Assembly: GCA_023418375.1 (NCBI GenBank)
Contig: JAEZZV010000193.1
Coordinates: 1-14,679, forward strand
Direction: 5' to 3'
DNA: 14,679 bases
DNA from: Actinomycetes bacterium
Lineage (GTDB): Bacteria > Actinomycetota > Actinomycetes > Actinomycetales > Cellulomonadaceae
In this document: piece by piece, positions 1 through 6,902 of the stretch
Numbering within the stretch: the stretch's first letter is position 1
How the letters are laid out: every line of letters starts with the position of its first letter
Notes under the pieces: generated by a model
The model's input: the letters and a program-made list of their open reading frames with translations, nothing else
What the model was told of the DNA's origin: nothing
Databases searched by the model: none
Position numbers and translations under genes: made by a program

Positions 1-1385
1 CGCTCCGACTGGTGCGGGACGCCGGCCGCGCGCCGGGTCACGCCCGAGCGCTCGCCGCCGCCACCCGCCTCGCCACCCGTGTTGCCAGCAGCGTTGCCAC
101 CTGCCCCGCCACCAGCGTCGCCACGCGCGCGGCCCCCGTCCCGGTCGCGCCGCTGGGCCCGCTCGAGCGACGTCCGGCGCACCTCCTCGTTCCGCTCGTC
201 GATCGCCCGTGCGGCGTCCTCGTCACGCGTGAGGTTCGCACCGGTCTCCGGGTCGAACACCAGCACACGCGCGGGGTCGAACCACAGCGCCGCCCGGTCC
301 CCCTCACGCACGCGCGACTCGGCATCGAGCGCGACGACCACCTGCGAGCGCATGCCCTCGCCGTCCAGGTCCCGGTCGAGCTCCTCGAGCTTGGCGGCCA
401 CGCCGGCCTCGGTCTCGAACGGGATGTAGGCGTACAGCTCGGCGCCGAGCCACTCGGTGACGTCGACGTCGGTCTCGAACGTGACGCCCGTCCCCGCCTT
501 GCCCTCCTCGAGCAGGTCGGCGTCGGACACGTGCTCGGGCCGGATCCCGACGATGACCAGGGACCGGTCACCGACCGCCGCGCGGAGCCGCTCGTCGAGG
601 GGCACGTCCGCGATGGGCAGGTGCAGCGTGTCCCCGTCGATCCGGCCCGGCAGGAAGTTCATGGGCGGCGACCCGATGAAGCCCGCCACGAAGAGGTTGA
701 CGGGCTGTTCGTAGAGCCCACGCGGCGAGGCGACCTGCTGCAGCTCGCCCTTGCGCAGGACGGCGACCCGGTCCCCGAGCGTCATCGCCTCGGTCTGGTC
801 GTGGGTCACGTAGACGGTGGTGGTGCCCAGCCGACGCTGGATGCGCGCGATCTCGGTGCGCATCTGGCCACGCAGCTTCGCGTCGAGGTTCGACAGCGGC
901 TCGTCGAACAGGAAGGCGTCCGCCTCGCGCACGATGGCCCTGCCCATCGCGACCCGCTGCCGCTGGCCGCCCGACAGGTTCGCCGGCTTGCGCTCGAGGT
1001 GCTCGGCCAGCTCCAGGGTGTCGGCGGCCCGGGTCACCCGGTCACGGATCTCCTGCTCGCTGAACCGCCCCTTGGCCAGGCGCATCGGGAAAGCGATGTT
1101 CTCGAAGACCGTCAGGTGCGGGTACAGGGCGTAGTTCTGGAACACCATGGCGAGGTTCCGGTCCCGGGGCGCCTTGTCGTTGACGCGCGCGCCGTCGATC
1201 TCCAGGTCGCCGTCGCTGATGTCCTCCAGCCCCACGATCATCCGCAGGATCGTGGACTTCCCGCAGCCGGACGGCCCGACGAGGATGACGAACTCCCCGT
1301 CCTTGATGTCGAGGCTCACGCCCTTGACCGCGAGGAAGCCGTCCCCGTACTCCTTGACGACGTCCCGCAGGACTATCGAGGCCAT
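1..1385 (-). CDS. sugC: ABC sugar importer ATPase, MsmK/UgpC/SugC family (3' end cut by the window)
   Basis: This is the cytoplasmic nucleotide-binding subunit that powers the sugar importer encoded upstream. Visible motifs are Walker A GPSGCGKST (residues 37-45), Q-loop Gln83, signature LSGGQ (137-141), Walker B FLFDEP (158-163) and switch His195 in VTHDQ. A C-terminal OB/TOBE-like regulatory domain follows to about residue 386, as in MalK/MsmK/SugC proteins. The ATG at 1385 has a GAGGGAG ribosome site just upstream, and the start of the reading matches the family. Family members usually stop at 360-395 residues. Here the frame stays open for at least 461: a charged stretch (about 387-420) is followed by a Gly/Asn/Ala-rich tail, and no stop appears before the left edge. 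It is the last gene of the operon, 45 bases after the second permease. The family is certain. The symbol rests on operon order and the resemblance of the binding protein to LpqY. Confidence 0.93.
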   Translation of the reverse strand, partial: MASIVLRDVVKEYGDGFLAVKGVSLDIKDGEFVILVGPSGCGKSTILRMIVGLEDISDGDLEIDGARVNDKAPRDRNLAMVFQNYALYPHLTVFENIAFPMRLAKGRFSEQEIRDRVTRAADTLELAEHLERKPANLSGGQRQRVAMGRAIVREADAFLFDEPLSNLDAKLRGQMRTEIARIQRRLGTTTVYVTHDQTEAMTLGDRVAVLRKGELQQVASPRGLYEQPVNLFVAGFIGSPPMNFLPGRIDGDTLHLPIADVPLDERLRAAVGDRSLVIVGIRPEHVSDADLLEEGKAGTGVTFETDVDVTEWLGAELYAYIPFETEAGVAAKLEELDRDLDGEGMRSQVVVALDAESRVREGDRAALWFDPARVLVFDPETGANLTRDEDAARAIDERNEEVRRTSLERAQRRDRDGGRARGDAGGGAGGNAAGNTGGEAGGGGERSGVTRRAAGVPHQSE

Positions 1386-1430
1386 CTGCGTCTCCCTCGG
1401 GTCATGGGTGGGTGGCTGGGCGGGCGCGGG

Positions 1431-2276
1431 TCAGCCCTTGACGGCGCCCTGGGTCAGGCCCGCGACGATCTGCCGCTGGAACAGCAGGACGAGGACGACG
1501 ACGGGGATCGTCACGACGACCGCCGCCGCGGAGATCGACCCGGTGGGCTCCTCGAACTGCGAGGCGCCGGTGAAGAACGCGAGCGCGGCGGGCACGGGCC
1601 GTGCCGCCTCTGTCGAGGTGAGCGAGATGCCGTAGACGAAGTCGTTCCAGGCGATGAAGAAGGCGATGAGCGCCGTCGTGAAGACCCCCGGGGCGGCGAG
1701 CGGCACGATCGCCTTGCGGAACGCCTGCCAGGACGTCGCACCGTCCACCTGCGCCGCCTGCTCGAGCTCCCACGGGATCTGGCGGAAGAACGCCGCCAGC
1801 GTCCAGATGGAGATCGGCAGGGTCAGCGACAGGTACGGGATGATCAGCCCGATCCAGGTGTCGTACAGCCCGACCGCCCGCCACACGTTGAACAGCGGCG
1901 TGACGATCGAGATGACCGGGAAGATCGAGACACCCAGCGCCGTCGTGAGGATGAGCCTCTTGCCGGGGAAGTCCAGGCGCGCGATCGCGTAGGCCGCGAG
2001 TGTCGCGAGGACGACGGCGATCGCCGTCGCGATGAGCGAGATGCCGATGGAGTTGCGCAGCGCCGAGAGGAACAGCTCCTGGGCGTCGCCGACGAGGATC
2101 TGCTCGTAGTTGGTCCACGACCACTGCGCGGGCAGCAGCTGCCCGGAGTTGAGGTCGCTCGGCAGCTTGAAGCTCGTGGCGAAGATCGCGACGACGGGGA
2201 ACAGCGCGTAGACCAGCACGAGGACCGTGATGACCGCCCACCACGTCTTCTGCCGGCGCGTCAGCGTGCCCATCAT
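1431..2276 (-). CDS. sugB: ABC sugar importer permease, MalG/SugB type
   Basis: This is the second integral-membrane subunit of the importer; with the upstream permease it forms the translocation channel and docks the ATPase. The 281-residue product has about six hydrophobic segments, beginning with one near residues 12-32. The cytoplasmic EAA loop (EQAAQVDGATSWQAFRKAIVP, about 169-190) is the family hallmark for ATPase contact. The start is the first ATG of an ATGATG at 2276. Its last base and the following A-T-G overlap the TGA of the upstream permease (4 shared bases), and GGGGAG lies just before it, so the two genes are probably translationally coupled. Length is normal for MalG-type permeases. 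The sugar cannot be read from this protein; trehalose is inferred from the operon context. Confidence 0.93.
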   Translation of the reverse strand: MMGTLTRRQKTWWAVITVLVLVYALFPVVAIFATSFKLPSDLNSGQLLPAQWSWTNYEQILVGDAQELFLSALRNSIGISLIATAIAVVLATLAAYAIARLDFPGKRLILTTALGVSIFPVISIVTPLFNVWRAVGLYDTWIGLIIPYLSLTLPISIWTLAAFFRQIPWELEQAAQVDGATSWQAFRKAIVPLAAPGVFTTALIAFFIAWNDFVYGISLTSTEAARPVPAALAFFTGASQFEEPTGSISAAAVVVTIPVVVLVLLFQRQIVAGLTQGAVKG

Positions 2277-3268
2277 CGCTCTCCCCTCGCGCCCGCCAGG
2301 TCGACCTTGAAGAGCTTGATGGCGGCCACGCAGATCGCCACGACACACAGGAAGAGCAGCACCGAGATGGCCGACCCGAGCCCGATCTCCAGGCGCGCGA
2401 TGGCCTGGCGGTAGGCCAGCAAGGAGAGGACCTCGGTGCCGTTGGCCCCGTTCGTCATGATGAAGACGTTGTCGAAGATCCGGAACGCGTCCAGGGCCCG
2501 GAACAGCACCGCGACCATGATCGCGGCCTTCATGTTCGGCACGATGACGCGGCGCATGATCTGCCACCAGGTGGCACCGTCGACCTTCGCCGCCTCCTCG
2601 AGCTCGGTGGGCACCTGCGCGAGCCCGGCGAGCAGCAGCAGGGAGATGAACGGCGTCGTCTTCCAGATCTCCGAGAGGATGATCACGGTCAGGCTCGTGC
2701 CCGTCTCGGCGAACCAGTTGAGGTTCTCGTCGATGCCCGGCACCCAGTCCAGCCACGCGTTGATGAACCCGCTGTTGATGTCGAACGCGTAGAACCACGC
2801 GAACGCGGAGACGACGGTGATGATCCCGTAGGGCACGAGGATCGCGGTGCGCAGGATGCCGCGCAGGTTGCGCACGGCCCGGTGCATCACGAGCGCCAGC
2901 GCGAACCCGAGCACGAGCTCGGCCGCGACCGTCACGAGGGTGATGAGCACCGTGACCCCGAGGTCGCGCCACCAGATCTCGTCGGTGAGCACGACGCCGT
3001 AGTTCGCCAGCCCGACGAACTCCCGCTCGTCCGGGGCGGTGAGGCGGAAGCTGAACAGCGACTCCCACACGGCTTGGAGGATCGGGTACGCGGTGACGGC
3101 GAGCATGACGACGAACGCCGGCCCGGCGAGGTACCAGCCCAGGCGGGCCTCGGCGCGGGTCCGGTCGGAGGCGGCCGGCCGACGGCGGCCCGCCCCGCGG
3201 GCGCCCGGCTCCCCCGTGGCGGGCTGCGCCGTCCGGCTGCCGCGCGTCGGCGCGGTGGCACTGGTCAC
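2273..3268 (-). CDS. sugA: ABC sugar importer permease, MalF/SugA type
   Basis: This is the first integral-membrane subunit of the importer, in the binding-protein-dependent transport inner-membrane family. The 331-residue product has an unusually long basic, Pro/Gly/Ala-rich cytoplasmic N-terminus (about 45 residues). It then has six or so hydrophobic segments starting near residue 44 (WYLAGPAFVVMLAVTAYPIL). The EAA loop EEAAKVDGATWWQIMRRVIVP lies near 222-243. Translation probably starts at GTG 3268, whose bases overlap the TGA of the upstream lipoprotein gene (GTGA), with GGGGGGAG about 10 bases upstream. The coupling implies matched synthesis with the binding protein. The family assignment is secure. 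SugA is a name by position and binding-protein similarity only. Confidence 0.92.
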   Translation of the reverse strand: MTSATAPTRGSRTAQPATGEPGARGAGRRRPAASDRTRAEARLGWYLAGPAFVVMLAVTAYPILQAVWESLFSFRLTAPDEREFVGLANYGVVLTDEIWWRDLGVTVLITLVTVAAELVLGFALALVMHRAVRNLRGILRTAILVPYGIITVVSAFAWFYAFDINSGFINAWLDWVPGIDENLNWFAETGTSLTVIILSEIWKTTPFISLLLLAGLAQVPTELEEAAKVDGATWWQIMRRVIVPNMKAAIMVAVLFRALDAFRIFDNVFIMTNGANGTEVLSLLAYRQAIARLEIGLGSAISVLLFLCVVAICVAAIKLFKVDLAGARGER

Positions 3269-4572
3269 AGGAGCTGCTCCCCCCTCAGCACCGCGGTGAT
3301 GAAGTCACCGGCCCGGCGAGGCGTGCTGTCCGGGTCCACGTCCGACGGCGGGTGCCAGGTCTGCTGGAGCCCGCCGGAGACCTCGTTGTAGTAGGGCGTC
3401 TGCGGCCGAGGCGCGGCCTGCTCGAGCGACTGGCGGATGAGGTCCGCCATCGGGAAGGCCTCCTGCACGGCCGGGTCGTCGTAGGCCGAGGAGGCCGACG
3501 GCGGGTTGCCGTCGCTGATGAAGTACTCCGCCTGCTTCGCCGGGTCGGCGATGCACTCGGCGGCCGCGTAGGCGAGGTCGGGATGCGCCGAGAACGCCCC
3601 GACGCCGAGGTTGATCCCGCCGTAGGGCGGCCGGGCCTCCTGGCCGTCGACCACGGCCGGGTACAGGGCCCAGCCGACGTCGTCGAGCACGCCCTGGTCG
3701 AGCTGCCCCGCCTCGACGGCGGACTGCATGGCCGGCCAGACGAACGGCCAGTTGACCATGAACGACCCACGGTCGCCCTGGAAGATGGAGAACGTCGCGT
3801 TCTCGTCGGCGGTGGGCAGCCCCGGGCCGCCGAGCCCCTGCCGGCCGATCTCGGACATGATCCGGGCTGCCTCCTGGCCGGCGTCCGAGTCGAGCGTGAT
3901 GGCGACGTCCTCGGCCTGCGCCGAGGGGTCCTCCACGACGTGCCCACCCGCGGACTCCACGAGGGCGTTGATCCATACCGTCAGCGACTCCGCGCGGGTG
4001 CCCTGGACGCCGAGGTACGTGTCGGTTCCCGACGCCGCCTCGATGAGCTGGTCCCAGGTCACGGGCCCGGCGGACGGGTCGATCCCGGCCTCCTGGGCGA
4101 CGGACGTGCGGTACCAGAGCAGCTGCGTGTTGGCCCAGAACGGGACGGTGACCAGCTGGTCCTCCCACGTGGCGCCGGCGAGGGCGCCCTCGACGACGCC
4201 CTCGCTCACGCGCTCCGCGAGGTCCTGGGGCACCGGCGCCAGGAAGCCCGCGTTGGCGAACTCCGGGATGAACGGCGGGTCGAGGCTCATGAGGTCGATC
4301 GAGGAGTCCTGCGCCGCGAGCCGCCGGGCGAGCTGGTCGCGTTGCGACGAGGCCTCGCGCGGCAGGCCCGCCGTCTCGATGACGTACTCGCCGGCGGCCG
4401 CCTCGGTGCACTCCCGGGCGATCCGGTCCTGGCCGCCGGCGTCGGGGTTCGTGTACCAGGTGAGCACGGGCGGTCCGGACTCGCCCTGGCAGGCGACGAG
4501 ACCGGCGCACCCGAGGGAGACCACGGCGACCCGAGCCGCGACCTTCGCACTCCTGCGGCGACGACGCTCCAC
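3265..4572 (-). CDS. lpqY: Sugar-binding lipoprotein of the ABC importer, LpqY-like (probably trehalose)
   Basis: This is an extracellular solute-binding protein (family 1) that captures the sugar outside the membrane and passes it to the permeases. I prefer the GTG at 4572 (435 residues): a GGGGGG ribosome site sits 6 bases upstream, and the result is a compact lipoprotein signal with five consecutive Arg, a hydrophobic stretch and lipobox LVAC (Cys28). An ATG at 4632 gives 20 more residues, but it lies inside an inverted repeat and would misplace the signal. The mature region carries LPREASSQRDQLARRLAAQD, SIDLMSLD, and ANTQLLWYR. From memory these closely resemble M. tuberculosis LpqY, and the order lipoprotein-permease-permease-ATPase is that of lpqY-sugA-sugB-sugC. 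The binding-protein role is firm. Trehalose is an inference; another disaccharide is possible. No sugar hydrolase is encoded in the window to help decide. Confidence 0.88.
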   Translation of the reverse strand: MERRRRRSAKVAARVAVVSLGCAGLVACQGESGPPVLTWYTNPDAGGQDRIARECTEAAAGEYVIETAGLPREASSQRDQLARRLAAQDSSIDLMSLDPPFIPEFANAGFLAPVPQDLAERVSEGVVEGALAGATWEDQLVTVPFWANTQLLWYRTSVAQEAGIDPSAGPVTWDQLIEAASGTDTYLGVQGTRAESLTVWINALVESAGGHVVEDPSAQAEDVAITLDSDAGQEAARIMSEIGRQGLGGPGLPTADENATFSIFQGDRGSFMVNWPFVWPAMQSAVEAGQLDQGVLDDVGWALYPAVVDGQEARPPYGGINLGVGAFSAHPDLAYAAAECIADPAKQAEYFISDGNPPSASSAYDDPAVQEAFPMADLIRQSLEQAAPRPQTPYYNEVSGGLQQTWHPPSDVDPDSTPRRAGDFITAVLRGEQLL

Positions 4573-4620
4573 CCGACACCCCCCTGTGTCCGCCCTGGGC
4601 CCATGGGACCTCGGGTTGCG

Positions 4621-4640
4621 GTGTTCCGCCACCGGAACGC
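4621..4640. promoter_or_regulatory. Inverted repeat upstream of the sugar importer, possible operator
   Basis: GTGTTCCG (4621-4628) and CGGAACGC (4633-4640) face each other across CCAC, with one mismatch in eight pairs. The repeat lies about 49 bases before the chosen GTG of the lipoprotein gene, where a repressor would act. GTTCCG/CGGAAC half-sites in a symmetric dyad suit a LacI- or GntR-type sugar regulator, but no such regulator is encoded in the window and no convincing -35/-10 pair is visible. The site could equally act on the divergent carbonic anhydrase gene. Confidence 0.4.
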
Positions 4641-4663
4641 CTGCGCCGGGCCCGCCGCAATTG

Positions 4664-4697
4664 CACGGCTCGCGCCGTGGACCACCGAGAATCTCGG
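4664..4697. promoter_or_regulatory. Two perfect dyads in front of carbonic anhydrase
   Basis: CACGGC-TCGC-GCCGTG (4664-4679) and CCGAGA-A-TCTCGG (4685-4697) are both perfect. They stand 6 bases apart and end 25 bases before the carbonic anhydrase ATG. A further palindrome, GCAATTGC, sits at 4657-4664. They could be leader hairpins (the first has a 4-base loop) or protein-binding sites in the divergent promoter region. A TTGCAC at 4661-4666 resembles a -35 box, but no good -10 stands at the right distance. Confidence 0.35.
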
Positions 4698-4722
4698 GGC
4701 AGGGCCTGTCAGGATGCTGCCC

Positions 4723-5367
4723 ATGCCGCAGCAGACCACCCCCGCCGAGGCCTGGCAGTCACTCCGGGAGGGCAACGACCGGTTCGTCGCCGGCACCGTC
4801 GCCCACCCGTCGCAGGACGCCGACCGCCGGGCCGACCTGAGTGCCGGCCAGCAGCCGTTCGCCGTCCTGCTGGGCTGCTCCGACTCGCGGGTCGCCGCAG
4901 AGATCATCTTCGACCGCGGCCTCGGCGACCTCTTCGTCGTCCGGACCGCCGGGCACGTCAGCGACGCGACGGTGCTCGGGTCGGTGGAGTACGGCGTCGC
5001 GGTGCTCGGGGCCCCGCTCGTCGTGGTGCTGGGCCACGACTCGTGCGGGGCCATCGCCGCGACGCAGGAGTACCTGCGCACGGGCGCCGAACCGCCGGGC
5101 CACATCCGGTCGATCGTCGACCGCGTCCGCCCGAGCATCGCCGACCACGCCGACCTGGCGCCCGACGACGTGCTGGCCGAGCACGTCCGCTACACGGTGC
5201 GGGCACTGCTGGAGGACTCGGTCGCGGTGCGCACGGCGGTCGCCGAAGGTCGCTGCGCCGTCGTCGGCACCACCTACCGCCTCGCGGAGGGGCGCGTCGG
5301 CGTGGTGGCCGCACGCGGGCCGATCGACGTCGCCGAGACCGCCGAGCGCACGGATGGGAGCATCTGA
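4723..5367 (+). CDS. Beta-class carbonic anhydrase
   Basis: This cytoplasmic zinc enzyme interconverts CO2 and bicarbonate, supplying bicarbonate for carboxylation and pH balance. The expected zinc ligands and catalytic residues are visible: CSDSR (Cys52, Asp54, Arg56) and GHDSCGA (His105, Cys108). The product is 214 residues, usual for the bacterial form. The ATG at 4723 has AGGA 8 bases upstream; an ATG at 4714 would overlap that ribosome site, so the later start is preferred. Two bases separate its TGA from the fumarase ATG, so the two genes very likely share a transcript. It is read divergently from the sugar importer. The same frame stays open far upstream, but that part is antisense to the lipoprotein gene and is not coding. 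Identification is firm; physiological role is general. Confidence 0.95.
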   Translation: MPQQTTPAEAWQSLREGNDRFVAGTVAHPSQDADRRADLSAGQQPFAVLLGCSDSRVAAEIIFDRGLGDLFVVRTAGHVSDATVLGSVEYGVAVLGAPLVVVLGHDSCGAIAATQEYLRTGAEPPGHIRSIVDRVRPSIADHADLAPDDVLAEHVRYTVRALLEDSVAVRTAVAEGRCAVVGTTYRLAEGRVGVVAARGPIDVAETAERTDGSI

Positions 5368-5369
5368 TC

Positions 5370-6830
5370 ATGACGGACCCGACGACCGCCCAGGCCACCA
5401 CCCAGCCCGCCAGCCCCCGGACGACGACGCCCACGCCGCGCCCTGGCTTCCGCCTCGAGCGCGACACGATGGGGCACGTCGAGGTGCCCGAGGACGCCCT
5501 CTACCGCGCCCAGACGCAGCGCGCGGTCGAGAACTTCCCGATCTCCGGGACCCGCCTGGAGCGGCGGCACATCGAGGCGCTGGCCCGCATCAAGAAGGCT
5601 GCCGCGCTCGCCAACGCGCGCCTGGGCGTGCTGCCCGACGACATCGCCGGCGCCATCGCCGCCGCGGCGGACGAGGTCGCCGCCGGCGCCCACGACGACC
5701 AGTTCCCCGTCGACGTGTTCCAGACGGGCTCGGGAACCTCGTCGAACATGAACATGAACGAGGTGCTCGCGACCCTCGCCACGGCCCGGCTGGGCCGCGA
5801 CGTGCACCCGAACGACCACGTCAACGCGTCGCAGTCCTCCAACGACGTCTTCCCGACGTCGGTGCACGTCGCCGCCTCGCTCGGCGTCGTCCGCGACCTG
5901 CTGCCCGCGCTCGAGCACCTCGCCAAGGCGCTGGAGACCAAGGGGACCGAGCTCGCCGACGTCGTGAAGTCCGGACGGACGCACCTCATGGACGCGACGC
6001 CCGTGACGCTCGGCCAGGAGTTCTCCGGCTACGCCGCGGCGATCACGTTCGGCACCGAGCGGCTGCTCGCCGCCCTGCCGCGCGCCACCGAGGTGCCGCT
6101 CGGCGGCACCGCCGTCGGCACGGGCATCAACACCCCGGCGGGTTTCACGGCAGCCGTCCTCGAGGCACTCGTGGGCGAGCTCAACCTGCCCCTGGTCGAG
6201 GCCCGCAACCACTTCGAGGCGCAGGGCGCGCGCGACGGCCTCGTCGAGCTCTCCGGCGCGCTGCGCACGATCGCCGTCAGCCTCACCAAGGTCTGCAACG
6301 ACCTGCGCTGGATGGGCTCCGGCCCGAACACCGGGCTCGCCGAGATCGCCCTGCCCGACCTCCAGCCGGGCTCGTCGATCATGCCCGGCAAGGTGAACCC
6401 GGTGATCCCCGAGGCCGTGCTCATGGTGTGCTCGCGCGTCGTCGGCAACGACGCGACCGTCGCCTGGGCGGGTGCCAGCGGCTCCTTCGAGCTCAACGTG
6501 CAGATCCCCGTGATGGGGCAGGCGCTGCTGGAGTCGATCCGCCTGCTGGCGAACGCGAGCCGGCTCCTGGCCGACCGGGCCGTCGCCGGCATCGTCGCGA
6601 ACGTCGAGCGGGCACGGGCGTACGCGGAGTCCTCGCCGTCGATCGTCACCCCGCTGAACCGGGTCATCGGCTACGAGGCAGCCGCGAAGGTCGCCAAGCA
6701 CGCGGTGGCCCGCGGGATCACGGTGCGGGCCGCGGTCGTCGAGCTCGGGTACGTCGAGCGGGGCGAGGTCACCCCCGAGCAGCTCGACGCCGCGCTCGAC
6801 GTCCTGTCGATGACGCGCCCGCCGCAGTAG
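5370..6830 (+). CDS. fumC: Class II fumarate hydratase (fumarase C)
   Basis: This enzyme catalyses reversible hydration of fumarate to L-malate in the citric acid cycle, as a homotetramer without an iron-sulfur cluster. The 486-residue product carries the family motifs in order: TGSGTSSNMNMNEV (from 119), HPNDHVNASQSSNDVFPT (from 146), SGRTHLMDATP with the general-base His205, and the signature GSSIMPGKVNP (334-344) containing the loop Ser335. Aspartase and argininosuccinate lyase share the fold, but the exact motif wording fits FumC. The start ATG 5370 follows the carbonic anhydrase stop by 2 bases, with GGGAG 9 bases upstream. The first 25 or so residues form a Thr/Pro/Ala-rich tail not present in E. 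coli FumC, probably disordered. The fumarase gene lies near phoH2 and the prenyltransferase in M. tuberculosis too. Confidence 0.96.
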   Translation: MTDPTTAQATTQPASPRTTTPTPRPGFRLERDTMGHVEVPEDALYRAQTQRAVENFPISGTRLERRHIEALARIKKAAALANARLGVLPDDIAGAIAAAADEVAAGAHDDQFPVDVFQTGSGTSSNMNMNEVLATLATARLGRDVHPNDHVNASQSSNDVFPTSVHVAASLGVVRDLLPALEHLAKALETKGTELADVVKSGRTHLMDATPVTLGQEFSGYAAAITFGTERLLAALPRATEVPLGGTAVGTGINTPAGFTAAVLEALVGELNLPLVEARNHFEAQGARDGLVELSGALRTIAVSLTKVCNDLRWMGSGPNTGLAEIALPDLQPGSSIMPGKVNPVIPEAVLMVCSRVVGNDATVAWAGASGSFELNVQIPVMGQALLESIRLLANASRLLADRAVAGIVANVERARAYAESSPSIVTPLNRVIGYEAAAKVAKHAVARGITVRAAVVELGYVERGEVTPEQLDAALDVLSMTRPPQ

Positions 6831-6902
6831 CCGGCCGAGAGCGCCGGAGAGGACCCACCCCGGTAGCCGCCGGCCCGGGTGCCCCGCCGGCCGCCGGCCG
6901 GC
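6831..6902. terminator. GC-rich convergent gap with GCCGGC repeats, possible two-way terminator
   Basis: Fumarase and the chemoreceptor converge on this 72-base gap. The right half holds three copies of self-complementary GCCGGC (6869-6874, 6886-6891, 6893-6898). The first two could form a stem with an 11-base loop. There is no T-run. A terminator is expected here by position, but the hairpin is weak and the repeats may simply reflect base composition. Confidence 0.3.

Noticed and set aside
12..2414. An 800-codon open frame on the plus strand across the ATPase and permease genes.
   Set aside because: It is antisense to well-recognised ABC transporter genes, is Arg/Asp/Gly/Pro-rich and shows no family motifs; it is a product of high G+C on the strand opposite real genes.
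3352..4722. Long in-frame extension upstream of carbonic anhydrase.
   Set aside because: It is antisense to the lipoprotein gene; homology and a ribosome site begin at 4723.
4677..5369. In-frame extension upstream of fumarase, through the carbonic anhydrase gene.
   Set aside because: It overlaps carbonic anhydrase in another frame; the fumarase ATG at 5370 has its own GGGAG site.
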